Assembly (NCBI RefSeq): GCF_001426665.1 | Contig: NZ_LMEY01000012.1 | Span: 1-64,000 of the forward strand | Reading direction: 5' to 3' | Source of the DNA: Rhizobium sp. Root1334 | Lineage (GTDB): Bacteria > Pseudomonadota > Alphaproteobacteria > Rhizobiales > Rhizobiaceae | Length of the DNA stretch: 64,000 nt | In this document: positions 1 through 10,908 of the stretch, in pieces | Layout: every line of letters begins with the position of its first letter | Position numbering within the stretch: position 1 is the stretch's first letter | The notes under the pieces: model-generated | What the model was told of the DNA's origin: nothing | Databases searched by the model: none | Seen by the model: the letters and a program-made list of their open reading frames with translations, nothing else | Program-made: the position numbers and the translations under genes

Positions 1-70
1 CCTCAGCCGAGGCATGGATCATGATTGCACACATTCGCCTTATGACCCGCCGCATTGCAAGGTATTGCGA

Positions 71-274
71 TTACTGAGACCTTTTCGAATCCGACTCTAA
101 GAGACTCGATTTTCCTGAGCCCCTGCGACCAAATATCAGATGGTGCCGTTTACTTTTCGCGCGTGATAGAGTGCCCTGAGCTGGCTCAATAAAATATTTT
201 ACACCTTCGCGTGTTGATCTAGTGGCTTCTTCTAACGTTGCTGCAAAGTCATCAATTTTATTTGTTTCAAGCAT
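71..274 (-). pseudogene. Truncated P-loop ATPase (N-terminal fragment)
   Basis: A 67-residue reading frame contains a clear Walker A motif, GRRGSGKSS, at about residues 49-57, followed almost at once by a stop. The stretch before it (FIEPAQGTLSRAKSKRHH) reads like the start of a larger AAA/P-loop ATPase. A functional enzyme would need Walker B and further motifs, which are absent here. A weak ribosome-binding site (GGAAAG) lies ten bases before the ATG. The surrounding DNA is AT-richer than the rest of the window, which suggests acquired DNA that was later cut by deletion or rearrangement. ATPases with this type of N-terminus occur in defence and mobile islands, but that link is inference. 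It could also be a chance short frame. Confidence 0.5.
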
Positions 275-412
275 ATTAACGAATCTTTCCGCATTTCTAT
301 TCGATTAAGATAATAGCGTTTTGGTTGTGGGCAACTATTTTTTTTCAACTAATTTTGGAATTCGTTGGTGGGATAGCTAATATGGCTCTGGCGATAATTG
401 GATTCGAAAAGG
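80..412. repeat. 13-bp inverted repeat flanking the AT-rich remnant
   Basis: CCTTTTCGAATCC at 80-92 recurs exactly in inverted orientation at 400-412. The two copies bracket about 300 bases of AT-rich sequence that holds the truncated ATPase. A 13-base match is unlikely by chance in so short a stretch. It could mark a rearrangement or recombination junction. No integrase or transposase gene is complete inside the window. Confidence 0.45.
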
Positions 413-434
413 CCAGCCGGTTGGGATTTTTACT

Positions 435-899
435 CTACCGCGCACCATCAAACAACGCGCTCAGGCTCCACGGATATTCCCCCTGCTGGTCGGCGATGTC
501 GTCGACTTTCCAGCCGCCGTGTTCCTTGACCAGCGTGTAGAACAGCGTCACCGGTCCGGAATTCCGGAACGTCACTTCGACTTCGGCGGTATCGTCGATG
601 ACGGCCGGCTGGCCGATTTCGACATCGGTGGCCTGGCCGTCATTGCCTGAGATCACCGGGTCGAAATCGATGGTGCCGGCATCGCCGGCCGCTGTGCCGT
701 CGGCATCTTCCTGGAAGCGGGCGTTCAACTGGTCGGAGAAGAACGGCGCGTAGGGCGAGGGGGCGTTTTCGGCGGTTCTGGCGGTGTCGTAGCTGTAGAG
801 CGCCTCAAGCAGGGCCTCCGGGGTCTTGTAGGGTGCGGCCATGGCGGGAAGCGTTGACAGGGCGAGTACGGCGGAGAGGAGGAGGGCGGGCAGGCGCAT
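435..899 (-). CDS. Secreted DUF3828-type hypothetical protein
   Basis: A 154-residue protein begins with a typical Sec signal peptide (MRLPALLLSAVLALSTLPAMA) with a likely cleavage after AMA. The mature part (YKTPEALLEALYSYDT near the start, VTLFYTLVKEHGGWKVDDI near the end) resembles the DUF3828 / NTF2-like periplasmic proteins common in rhizobia. The start was chosen because AAAGGA sits seven bases upstream and because an earlier in-frame start would place the signal peptide internally. No enzyme function is known. It stands alone, with a repeat field upstream and an AT-rich remnant downstream. Confidence 0.75.
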   Translation of the reverse strand: MRLPALLLSAVLALSTLPAMAAPYKTPEALLEALYSYDTARTAENAPSPYAPFFSDQLNARFQEDADGTAAGDAGTIDFDPVISGNDGQATDVEIGQPAVIDDTAEVEVTFRNSGPVTLFYTLVKEHGGWKVDDIADQQGEYPWSLSALFDGAR

Positions 900-1011
900 G
901 GCAGGTCCTTTGGCGGCTGTGGTGTGTTTGAGCAGTAGCCGATGGGCGGTGGTCTGGCCATGGGGCATTTTTGGGGGGATGGCTGGTGCGCGGCAGGCGG
1001 CGGTTTCCTTC

Positions 1012-1165
1012 TTCTCCCCAGCGGGGAGAAGTGCCGAGCGACGGCGAGGCGATGAGGGGGCGGTGCGGCACATTCTGAGCGCTTGGCCCCTTCATCCGGC
1101 CCTGCGGGCCACCTTCTCCCCGGCGGGGTGAAGAGGGAGCGGGCGGGATCTTGCGGGTGTCTCGG
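1012..1165. repeat. Mosaic repeat copy A1
   Basis: It begins with the dyad TTCTCCCCAGCGGGGAGAA, runs through a GGCGAGGCGATGAGGGGGCGG block, then ATCCGGCCCTGCGGGCCACC, a second TTCTCCCC dyad, GAGGGAGCGGGCGG and a tail CTTGCGGGTGTCTCGG. The same order of blocks recurs at 1388-1548. Confidence 0.75.
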
Positions 1166-1199
1166 GGTGGGCGCGCGCTTTGCGGCGTTGAGGCGCACT

Positions 1200-1293
1200 A
1201 TGAGGGGCGGCACGGCAGAAAGGGTGCGTGCGGCCCCCTCATCCGGCCCGTTGGGCCACCTTCTCCCCGGTGGGGAGAAGAGGGAACGGGCGG
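1200..1293. repeat. Mosaic repeat copy A2 (partial)
   Basis: This shorter copy contains GAGGGGCGGCACGGCAGAA, CCCTCATCCGGCCCGTTGGGCC and the dyad TTCTCCCCGGTGGGGAGAA followed by GAGGGAACGGGCGG. It lacks the first dyad block of copies A1 and A3. Confidence 0.7.
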
Positions 1294-1387
1294 AAACTTC
1301 TTCGGCTTTCCCATCCCCCTGCGGGGGATCACGGTTTGTTGTGGTCTGGCCATGCGGCATTGTTGGAGATGTGGCTGGCGTGTCCCA

Positions 1388-1548
1388 CTTCTCCCCAGCG
1401 GGGAGACGTGCCGGGCGGAGGCGAGGCGATGAGGGGGCGGTGCGGCAGAATAGGTGCCTGTGGGGCCCTCATCCGGCCCTGCGGGCCACCTTCTCCCCGC
1501 TGGGGAGAAGAGGGAGCGGGCGGGGCCTTGCGGGCGTCTCGGCGTGGG
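1388..1548. repeat. Mosaic repeat copy A3
   Basis: It has the same block order as A1, with TTCTCCCCAGCGGGGAGA, GGCGAGGCGATGAGGGGGCGG, ATCCGGCCCTGCGGGCCACC, TTCTCCCCGCTGGGGAGAA, GAGGGAGCGGGCGG and CTTGCGGGCGTCTCGG. Similarity with A1 is high over its whole length. Confidence 0.75.
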
Positions 1549-1569
1549 TCCGGAATATGCGGGGCGGCA

Positions 1570-1617
1570 CCCCCCTCTGTCGGCTTTGCCGACATCTCCC
1601 CCACAAGGGGGGAGATT
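1570..1617. repeat. Palindromic element type B
   Basis: Two dyads lie side by side: GTCGGC-TTT-GCCGAC and ATCTCCCCC-ACAA-GGGGGGAGAT. The same pattern of a small dyad next to a C-tract/G-tract dyad occurs inside uvrB at 2191-2227. Confidence 0.7.
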
Positions 1618-1636
1618 ACCCCGAATGTTTGGTGGT

Positions 1637-1685
1637 CACCCCACCCCGGCGCGGAGCGCCGACCCTTCCCCTCGAGGGGAGGGTA
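1637..1685. repeat. Palindromic element type C abutting the uvrB stop
   Basis: The dyads CGGCGC-GGA-GCGCCG and ACCCTTCCCCTCGAGGGGAGGGT lie directly against the uvrB stop codon at 1686-1688. The second dyad may act as a hairpin at the 3' end of the uvrB message. There is no T-tract, so it is not called a terminator. Confidence 0.65.
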
Positions 1686-4799
<3,114 letters not shown>

Positions 4800-5013
4800 G
4801 CGGGGAATATGGAGAGAGTCCGGCGGAAAGTGAAGGGGAGAGGAGTACAAAAAGGCAACGGGGAGGTGGGCTACTGCCAGTTTCTGACAGGATTGTTCGC
4901 GAGATCCGGTCCGGCCGGTTTTCTGTGTGGCGGCGGGCGGTCCCGGCTTGAATGGTGGCGGATTGGCGGTACATGCTGCGCATCTCGCCAACCCATCTTT
5001 CCAGGGATTCGAA

Positions 5014-5367
5014 ATGCCTTTTTCGCTGAATACGGCCGCCGTGCTGCCGATCGTGCTGCTCATCCTGTCGAATGTCTTCATGACCTTCGCCTGGTACGGC
5101 CATCTGAAATATACGTCGTCGCCGCTCTACATGGCCGTGATCGCCAGCTGGGGCATCGCCTTTTTCGAATATTGCCTGGCGGTTCCGGCCAACCGGATTG
5201 GCCACGAGGTCTATTCGGCGGCGCAGCTGAAGACCATGCAGGAGGTCATCACGCTGGTGGTGTTTGCTGGTTTCTCGGTGTTTTGGCTGAAGGAATCGCT
5301 GACCTGGAACCATGCCATCGGTTTCTGCATGATCGCCGGCGGCGCGGCCTTCGTGTTCAAAGGCTGA
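5014..5367 (+). CDS. DUF486 / DMT-superfamily small membrane protein
   Basis: A 117-residue protein with four hydrophobic segments resembles the DUF486 family, distantly related to the drug/metabolite transporter superfamily. Recognisable parts are [12 protein letters not shown] near the first helix, [19 protein letters not shown], and [20 protein letters not shown]. The ATG at 5014 is preceded by AGGGA eight bases upstream. No substrate is known. It is divergent from uvrB with 214 bases between the starts, and its end overlaps the convergent RDD gene by 11 bases. Confidence 0.8.
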   Translation: MPFSLNTAAVLPIVLLILSNVFMTFAWYGHLKYTSSPLYMAVIASWGIAFFEYCLAVPANRIGHEVYSAAQLKTMQEVITLVVFAGFSVFWLKESLTWNHAIGFCMIAGGAAFVFKG

Positions 5368-6241
5368 CAGCCTCAACCGCCGCCGAACCATCATCCGAGC
5401 GGATGACGAAGCAACCGACGATGCGGTCGTAGAGGGTCTGGCCGCGCCAGAGGATGAACGGGCCGAACCACCAGAGTGCGCCGAGCAGCCACGCGATCAG
5501 GCCAACGGTCAGCAAGGCGCTGAAATCCGGCAGCTGCATGTCGCGGGCGGCACGGACGACATCGGCGAACTCACCGGAGGCCAGCGTCGACACGCCGGGC
5601 AGGTTGCGCGCGGCGTGAACGGTGACGGCGATGCCGAGAAGGCATGACGGCAGGAACTTCCAGACCTCCCTCGTCAGGCATTGCCTGAAGGAGGGGATTG
5701 CTTGCCTGGCAGCGACGATGCGAAGGAACAGAATGGCTTTTCCAGGCGTCCTGCGGCCCGCCGCCGTCATTCTGGCGGTTGCCAGAACGAACAGCGCCAG
5801 GAACAACAGCTGGAGCAGGATGTTCGATGCGGTGCTCGCTCCGGAAATATCCAGCGGGATGGCCTTGCCAGTCTCATCGATCTCTATCGATACGAAGCGG
5901 CTGGAACCTGTTGCGTCTGCGGATCTCGTCACCGTCGATATGAAGAAGCGCTGCTGCATGCCGATGCTGGAATTGATACAGATCTGGTTTGTTCGGGTTT
6001 CGCCATCCGCCAGTGGCCATCCTGCTTCGACCTCTCCGATCAACGGACTGTCGGTGGTGACCTCGCATGTCGTCGATTGTCCGATGTAGAAACCGAGATT
6101 CCAGCCCGTGACGGCCTGCAGCGGCAGCGCCAGCATCATCAGGGTGCTGTAGAAAACCGCCAGATCGACAACAAACGCGACGGCGCGGCGCCAGAAAAGG
6201 CGCGGTGGCCGTGTTGTGGTGCCAGGCGTAACAGCGGTCAT
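5357..6241 (-). CDS. RDD-family membrane protein
   Basis: This 294-residue protein fits the RDD family: an Arg-rich start before the first helix (PPRLFWRRAVAFVVDLAVFYSTL), a long periplasmic insert of about 100 residues, and an RTPGKAILFLRIV segment characteristic of RDD domains around the middle. A further hydrophobic pair lies near the C-terminus (AWLLGALWWFGPFILW). AAAGGGA lies six bases before the ATG. Function in rhizobia is unknown. Some RDD proteins elsewhere affect ion or osmotic stress responses. It is convergent with, and overlaps, the DUF486 gene. Confidence 0.8.
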   Translation of the reverse strand: MTAVTPGTTTRPPRLFWRRAVAFVVDLAVFYSTLMMLALPLQAVTGWNLGFYIGQSTTCEVTTDSPLIGEVEAGWPLADGETRTNQICINSSIGMQQRFFISTVTRSADATGSSRFVSIEIDETGKAIPLDISGASTASNILLQLLFLALFVLATARMTAAGRRTPGKAILFLRIVAARQAIPSFRQCLTREVWKFLPSCLLGIAVTVHAARNLPGVSTLASGEFADVVRAARDMQLPDFSALLTVGLIAWLLGALWWFGPFILWRGQTLYDRIVGCFVIRSDDGSAAVEAVSL

Positions 6242-6471
6242 CGGTTCCCTTTCAGCAATCCCGTGTGACCGGGTTCATAGGGCGTCTTGCCGGTGGCGGG
6301 CAATGGGCACCATGGGCTTTTCGGAGGCAGTTTTCGCGGATTGACATTTTGGGGCCGCGACCGCATTGCGCGTGTCTGGTTTTGGCGCCGTCCTTCGATG
6401 ACGCGGCTGAAGGCTGTGATGCGCCGGGCGCCGAGCCATCGGACATGCAGACGGGAATGAACGGGACTGAC

Positions 6472-7242
6472 ATGTTGCTCTTGAAACTGACCTTGGTACC
6501 CTTCTTTTTGCTTGCCGTTTCGATGGCGGCCGTGCGCTGGGGGCCGGCAGTGGCGGGCTGGCTTGCCGGTCTGCCGATCGTGGCAGGGCCTATCCTCTAT
6601 CTGCTGGTGCTGGAGCAAGGGCCGATTTTCGGGGTGGGCGCTGCCGCGGCTGCCCTGTCGGCGATCTTCGCGTCTGAGGCCTTCAACCTCGCCTACGCCT
6701 GGACCTGCCGCTGGTATCATTATTGCATTGCCGCCGTGATGGGGCTTGCCGCGTGGTTCATCGCCGCCCTCGGCCTGACGAGCTTGCCCGGAACGCCGGC
6801 CGTTGCACTCGGTATGGCGCTGCTCGGCGTCATCTGCGCGCAAACATTTCTGCCGCGCACGAACGCCACCGCCAAGGTGATAACGATCACCCGGCTTGAT
6901 CTGATCATGCGCATGGTTGCCGGTGCTGTTCTGACGCTGGCGGTGACGGTCCTGTCGGCTTCGCTGGGCGCGCAATGGAGCGGCGTTCTGACGGTTTTTC
7001 CGCTGCTGGGGCTGATCCTGTCGGTGTCATCGCAGCGGGCCTATGGTCCCGATTTCGTTGTCCGGCTGCTGCGCGGCATGGTGCTGGGACGCTTTTCGTT
7101 CGCGGCCTTTTGCCTTTGCCTCGTCTGGCTACTGCCCAGGCAGAATGCCGAGATCGCATTTCTTGTCTCGTCCGCCGTATCCGTCTGTGTTCAATGGGCC
7201 AGCAGGCAGGTCGCCGCCGCTCTGCGCCAAGCCCGAGCCTAG
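6472..7242 (+). CDS. Multi-pass membrane protein of unknown function
   Basis: About 256 residues form eight or nine hydrophobic segments, for example LLLKLTLVPFFLLAVSMAAV, AVAGWLAGLPIVAGPILYLL and ALGMALLGVICAQTF. There are no recognisable catalytic motifs. The start at 6472 was chosen because GGGA precedes it by five bases and because the sequence before it lacks membrane-protein character. ATGs at 6445 and 6457 are in the same frame and cannot be excluded. It is divergent from the RDD gene and meets the sulfonate ABC operon tail-to-tail with three bases between stops. Confidence 0.7.
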   Translation: MLLLKLTLVPFFLLAVSMAAVRWGPAVAGWLAGLPIVAGPILYLLVLEQGPIFGVGAAAAALSAIFASEAFNLAYAWTCRWYHYCIAAVMGLAAWFIAALGLTSLPGTPAVALGMALLGVICAQTFLPRTNATAKVITITRLDLIMRMVAGAVLTLAVTVLSASLGAQWSGVLTVFPLLGLILSVSSQRAYGPDFVVRLLRGMVLGRFSFAAFCLCLVWLLPRQNAEIAFLVSSAVSVCVQWASRQVAAALRQARA

Positions 7243-7245
7243 CGA

Positions 7246-8112
7246 TTAATCGCTGCCGCCGAACAGCGTATCGAGGATCTTTCCTTCCAGCCGCGCCAGT
7301 TCCGGCGAACCGTGGCGGCGGGGGCGCTCAAGCGGGATATCGAAATCAAGCGCGATCCGGCCGTGGTCGATGACGATGACCCGGTCGGCCAGCGCCACGG
7401 CTTCGGCGACATCATGGGTGACCAGAACCGCTGTGAAGGTCTGTTGCTGCCAGATGCTTTCGAGCAGATGCTGCATCTCGATGCGGGTTAGCGCGTCGAG
7501 CGCGCCGAGCGGCTCGTCGAGTGCCAGAATATAGGGGTGCGCTACAAGCGCACGGGCAAGGGCCACACGCTGGCGCTGGCCGCCGGACAGGACAGACGGC
7601 CATTCTTCGGCCCGGTCGGCAAGGCCAACCTCGCTCAGAATGGCGAGCGATTTTTCGCGGGCCTCCGCGCCCTTGGCGATACCGGTCAGGCCGACCTCAA
7701 CATTCCTGGCGATCTTGGCCCAGGGCAGAAGACGAGGTTCCTGGAACATGATGCGGGTGCGGTTTTCACCTTCCGCGCCCTTGTTGAGCGTCAGTGTGCC
7801 GGAGGTCGGTTTGTCGAGACCGGTCAGCAGCCGCAGCAGCGTGCTCTTGCCACAGCCACTTTTTCCGATGACGGCGATGAACTGGCCGGCGGGGACATCG
7901 AGATCGATGTTGTCGAGAACGGTCTTGTCGCCGAACTTGCGGCTGACGCCACGAAAGGAAAAGGCGACGTCGCGGTTGTCTTGGTCGCGCGGTTTTGGTG
8001 CGGCATAGGGAAACCACTGGCCGGGCGGCGTTTCACGCAGCGCGCGTGCCTCTGCCGTTTCCTTGACCGGACGGGCCGGTTTGGTCTGTTGATCGAGGGT
8101 GATGACGGACAT
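7246..8112 (-). CDS. ssuB: Sulfonate/taurine-type ABC transporter ATPase
   Basis: This 288-residue ABC ATPase has Walker [10 protein letters not shown], a Q-loop in [10 protein letters not shown], signature [15 protein letters not shown], Walker [13 protein letters not shown] and the H-loop THDVAEA. The [10 protein letters not shown] form and the ending resemble SsuB/TauB. An N-terminal tail of about 45 residues rich in Pro and charged residues precedes the domain. It is the last gene of the operon ssuA-ssuC-ssuB (transcribed leftwards) and would energise the permease encoded at 8145-8924. GGAG lies eight bases before the ATG at 8112. An upstream in-frame start at 8172 is less likely. Confidence 0.88.
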   Translation of the reverse strand: MSVITLDQQTKPARPVKETAEARALRETPPGQWFPYAAPKPRDQDNRDVAFSFRGVSRKFGDKTVLDNIDLDVPAGQFIAVIGKSGCGKSTLLRLLTGLDKPTSGTLTLNKGAEGENRTRIMFQEPRLLPWAKIARNVEVGLTGIAKGAEAREKSLAILSEVGLADRAEEWPSVLSGGQRQRVALARALVAHPYILALDEPLGALDALTRIEMQHLLESIWQQQTFTAVLVTHDVAEAVALADRVIVIDHGRIALDFDIPLERPRRHGSPELARLEGKILDTLFGGSD

Positions 8113-8144
8113 TTCCGGTACTCCGTGTTTCGTTTCGCGAAAAA

Positions 8145-8924
8145 TCAGGCAGTCTGGAAGGCGGGATGCCACTGCAATGTCAGCCGCTCGAGCAGCCGGG
8201 CAAAACTATCGGCGAGCTTGCCGAGCAGGGCGTAGATCAGGATTGACAGCACGACGACATCGATCAAAAGAAACTCGCGGGCCTGCATGGCCATGTAGCC
8301 AAGGCCGGAGGAGGCGGCGATGGTTTCGGCGACGATCAGCGTCAGCCACATGATCCCCAACGCATACCGCAGGCCGACGAAGATGGCGGGCAGGGCGCCG
8401 GGCAGGATGACGCGGAAGAACAGCGTGGTGCGCGACATGCCGTAGACGCGGCCCATCTCGACCAGTTGCGGATCAACGCTCTGGATGCCGAGCAGCGTGT
8501 TAACATAGATCGGGAAGAACACGCCGAGTGCCACGAGGAAGAGCTTTGCTTCCTCATCAATGCCGAACCAGAGGATGACCAGCGGGATCAATGCCAGATG
8601 CGGAATGTTGCGAACCATCTGTAGCGTCGTGTCGGTCAGGTTGCGTGACAGGCCGGAAAGACCATTGGCAAGGCCGAAGATCAGGCCGATCGAGCCGCCG
8701 ATAGCAAAGCCGGAGAGGGCGCGGGCGGTGCTGACGCCAATATTGCGGACGAGTTCGCCCGACAGAAGCAAGCGCCAGAAGGCCTCGGCAACGGCGGAGG
8801 GGGCCGCCATGACATTTGGCGAGATCAGCCCGGTGCGGGCGGCAATTTCCCAAACAAGAACGATGAGGGCGGGCAGAAGCCAGCCTGTGCCATTGCGCAG
8901 GATCGATTGACCGGTGGATTTCAT
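8145..8924 (-). CDS. ssuC: Sulfonate/taurine-type ABC transporter permease
   Basis: A 259-residue permease has six hydrophobic segments and the binding-protein-dependent transport signature [22 protein letters not shown]. Its start ([18 protein letters not shown]) is typical of SsuC/TauC. The ATG at 8924 follows AAAGGGCAGAGG, and the sequence before it has no coding character. It lies 32 bases upstream of ssuB and 88 bases downstream of ssuA, consistent with one transcript. Confidence 0.88.
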   Translation of the reverse strand: MKSTGQSILRNGTGWLLPALIVLVWEIAARTGLISPNVMAAPSAVAEAFWRLLLSGELVRNIGVSTARALSGFAIGGSIGLIFGLANGLSGLSRNLTDTTLQMVRNIPHLALIPLVILWFGIDEEAKLFLVALGVFFPIYVNTLLGIQSVDPQLVEMGRVYGMSRTTLFFRVILPGALPAIFVGLRYALGIMWLTLIVAETIAASSGLGYMAMQAREFLLIDVVVLSILIYALLGKLADSFARLLERLTLQWHPAFQTA

Positions 8925-9012
8925 CCTCTGCCCTTTCTGTTTCGTCGCTAGCCATTTTCGCGTGCCGGTCCGGATTGACGACCGGCACGCTTGCGGTTTC
9001 CCTGGGAGGAAC

Positions 9013-9981
9013 TCAGTTTGTCGGCGCGGTCCAGACCGCATCGGCGATGGTGATCTGCTTGGGAATCAGGCCGAGCTTGAAGAACCGATTGGCGGTCTGC
9101 TGCTGGCTGGCGACGATCTCCGGCGTAATCGGTTCGACGCCGAAGACGGTGCGGTTGGCAGCGATTGTCTGGGCTTCCAGCGGCACACCCGTCACCTCAT
9201 GCAGCGCTTCCGCCACCTTGCCGCGATTTGCATCGGCCCAGGCTGCAGCATCCTTCAGGGCGGCGATCGTGGTGGTGACCGTTTCCGGATGGTCCTTGGC
9301 GAAATCGCGATTGGCGAGGAAATAGGTCTTGACGTTGAGGGTCTCGGCCGAGGTTGTCAAAATGCGTGGCTTGTAGCGGGTTTCGGCGATGGCGAAGAAG
9401 GGATCCCAGACGGCCCAGGCGTCGATCTTGTCGCTGGCAAAGGCAGCGGCCGCATCGGCGGGGCTCAGATAGACCGGGGTGATGTCCTTGAAATCGATGC
9501 CGGCTTTTTCGAGTGCCGCGACGACAAGATTGTGGGCGGACGTGCCCTTGCCGACGCCGACTTTCTTGCCCTTGAGATCGGCCAGCGACTGGATGGATGA
9601 ATCCGGCTTGACGAAGATGGCTTCGCCGGCGCCGTTGGAGGGGAGGGCCGCGACATAGGTGATGGCGGAGCCTGCGGCCTGGCCGAAAATGGGCGGCGCA
9701 TCGCCGGTCCAGCCGACATTGATCGAGCCGACATTCAGCGCTTCGACCAGCGGCGGGCCTGCGGTGAATTCGACCCAGGAGACGGTGACGCCTTTGGGCG
9801 CCAGCGCCTTTTCGATGATCTGCTGCTGGCGGGCGATGACCGGCAGGCCGGTCTTCTGATAACCGATCTTGAATTCGGTCAGTTCGGCGGCGGCCACGCC
9901 GGCGGCGGAGAGCCCGGAGGCCGCAAACAGGCTGGTGGCGATGAGGCCAGCGCCGAACAGGCGTCGTGTCAGGTTGAGCAT
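9013..9981 (-). CDS. ssuA: Sulfonate-type ABC transporter periplasmic binding protein
   Basis: A 322-residue secreted protein has a signal peptide with an Arg pair (MLNLTRRLFGAGLIATSLF) and a mature part starting near AELTEFKIGYQK. Motifs typical of aliphatic sulfonate binding proteins are IGYQKTGLPVIARQ, SINVGWTGDAPPIFGQA and LKGKKVGVGKGTSAHN. GAGGGA lies five bases before the ATG. It leads the operon ssuA-ssuC-ssuB. No sulfonate monooxygenase (ssuD) or flavin reductase (ssuE) gene is nearby, so the exact substrate (alkanesulfonate, taurine or another organosulfur compound) is inferred only at family level. Confidence 0.85.
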   Translation of the reverse strand: MLNLTRRLFGAGLIATSLFAASGLSAAGVAAAELTEFKIGYQKTGLPVIARQQQIIEKALAPKGVTVSWVEFTAGPPLVEALNVGSINVGWTGDAPPIFGQAAGSAITYVAALPSNGAGEAIFVKPDSSIQSLADLKGKKVGVGKGTSAHNLVVAALEKAGIDFKDITPVYLSPADAAAAFASDKIDAWAVWDPFFAIAETRYKPRILTTSAETLNVKTYFLANRDFAKDHPETVTTTIAALKDAAAWADANRGKVAEALHEVTGVPLEAQTIAANRTVFGVEPITPEIVASQQQTANRFFKLGLIPKQITIADAVWTAPTN

Positions 9982-10303
9982 CGGATCCCTCTTATGGCTG
10001 GCGGAAGCGTTTTCCGCGTGATGTGGGATCATGCTAGATAAATCTATTATGATTATAGAGTTTATTTATTTTGTAGATTGAGTGCGCGGGGAAATGCTTT
10101 TTCGTGGGGGGAGTGCAACCGGCCGGATTTTTCCGTTGCCGGTTATCACCGGCGCAGGCGGCCGGCGCGCCGCCGCTACGCCAGGCAATGACGGGAAACG
10201 TCGAATCCACTGCTGGACCTCGCAATGGCGGGGCTTCTCCCCTGGCTGAATCTGCCCTATCAACGGCCGGATTGATCAATCCTATCCGGGAGTTTTTTCG
10301 CAC
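9982..10303. other. Divergent intergenic region, AT-rich promoter plus palindrome-rich tract
   Basis: No gene is seen in these 322 bases. The part next to ssuA (10030-10080) is strongly AT-rich and contains a near-perfect dyad at 10043-10059. The part next to the CHAT-like gene is GC-rich with short dyads such as CCGGT-TATC-ACCGG (10139-10152) and GGCGG-N8-CCGCC (10157-10174). Confidence 0.6.
10043..10059. promoter_or_regulatory. Candidate operator upstream of ssuA
   Basis: TCTATTATGATTATAGA is a 17-base dyad (TCTAT-N7-ATAGA, with seven of eight positions symmetric) in the AT-rich promoter region 62 bases upstream of the ssuA start. Sulfur-regulated importers are commonly controlled by LysR-type activators that bind such sites. 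The assignment is inference. Confidence 0.4.
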
Positions 10304-10873
10304 GTGATTGATGAAAACTTCTTCTACCCCCGCAAACCTGTCGCGATCGTTGCCCTTGGCGATTCGGCGGAGGCGCTGCTGTTGCGCGCCATTTTGGAAA
10401 GTCTTGGGGCGGCCGTGTCTTTGCATCTGCCCGGAACGCCCGGCGATGCTCTCAAGTGCCTGCAGCGGGAGGAGAAGGATGCCGAATACGTCATCCTTTC
10501 CGGACATGGTGACGAGAATGGCTTCGTGCTCGGCGAATTTGTCGACGACATAGACGCCGGGATGCTCATTGACGGTAGCCTGCCTGCCGATGCCCTGGCG
10601 GGCGCAATCCGGTTGCCGGCAAAGACAGTGATCAGTACCGCCTGCGCGACTGGAACGGATGCTTTCGGGCAGGCCTTTATCGCAGCCGGTGCGCGCGCCT
10701 ATGCCGCGCCTTCAGACTTTCCGGATGGATCGGCTGTTCCCCTGTTCCTGCACGGCCTGTTCTACGAACTGTTGCACGGCGGGAAGACATTGGAAGAGGC
10801 AATTGCGAAAGCGCAAGCCTTTGACACGGGCAATGAGTTGTCTTTCGTGCTCTTCAAGGCACAAGCGGGCTAA
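10304..10873 (+). CDS. Stand-alone CHAT/caspase-like protein
   Basis: This 189-residue protein reads like a minimal CHAT (caspase HetF-associated) peptidase fold. SGHGDENGF carries a candidate catalytic His68, and VISTACATG carries a candidate Cys114. These are followed by FGQAFIAAGARAYAAPSDFPD and LFLHGLFYELLHGGKTLEEAIAKAQ, the order seen in CHAT domains (a VLSACETG-like motif, then an AFLAAGA-like segment, then a final helix pair). CHAT domains are normally fused to TPR or other repeat domains; here there is neither a repeat nor a signal peptide. Start is GTG at 10304, with CGGGAG ten bases upstream. Neighbours are the sulfonate importer (divergent) and a membrane protein (convergent, 35 bases away). 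The family call is from motif reading and has not been tested by a profile search. Confidence 0.6.
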   Translation: MIDENFFYPRKPVAIVALGDSAEALLLRAILESLGAAVSLHLPGTPGDALKCLQREEKDAEYVILSGHGDENGFVLGEFVDDIDAGMLIDGSLPADALAGAIRLPAKTVISTACATGTDAFGQAFIAAGARAYAAPSDFPDGSAVPLFLHGLFYELLHGGKTLEEAIAKAQAFDTGNELSFVLFKAQAG

Positions 10874-10908
10874 GCGCCGGGTTCGCTTGCGCCGCCGGGC
10901 CTCGCCGG

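Larger units (their letters stand above)
900..1685. repeat. Gene-free field of palindromic mosaic repeats
   Basis: This 786-base stretch has no convincing gene. It is filled with GC-rich dyads of the type CTTCTCCCC-AGC-GGGGAGAAG and ATCCGGCCCTGCGGGCC, arranged in several partial copies that are listed separately. The segments around 951-1165 and 1338-1548 are diverged copies of each other at a distance of about 376-389 bases, including the shared lead-in TGGTCTGGCCATG. Long open frames here on both strands are side effects of the high GC content. The elements resemble the rhizobial intergenic mosaic elements (RIME), a name used here by resemblance only. Confidence 0.8.

Noticed and set aside
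70..110. T-loop-like sequence TTCGAATCC at the left edge considered as a tRNA 3' end
   Set aside because: No acceptor or anticodon stem can be folded around it on either strand.
1012..1548. Repeated palindromes considered as CRISPR or as a replication origin
   Set aside because: Spacing is irregular, copies are partial and different types alternate; no DnaA-box cluster or cas genes are present.
4800..5013. SOS box search upstream of uvrB
   Set aside because: A GTTC occurs near 4900 but no second half (GTTC-N7-GTTC) follows, so LexA control is not supported.
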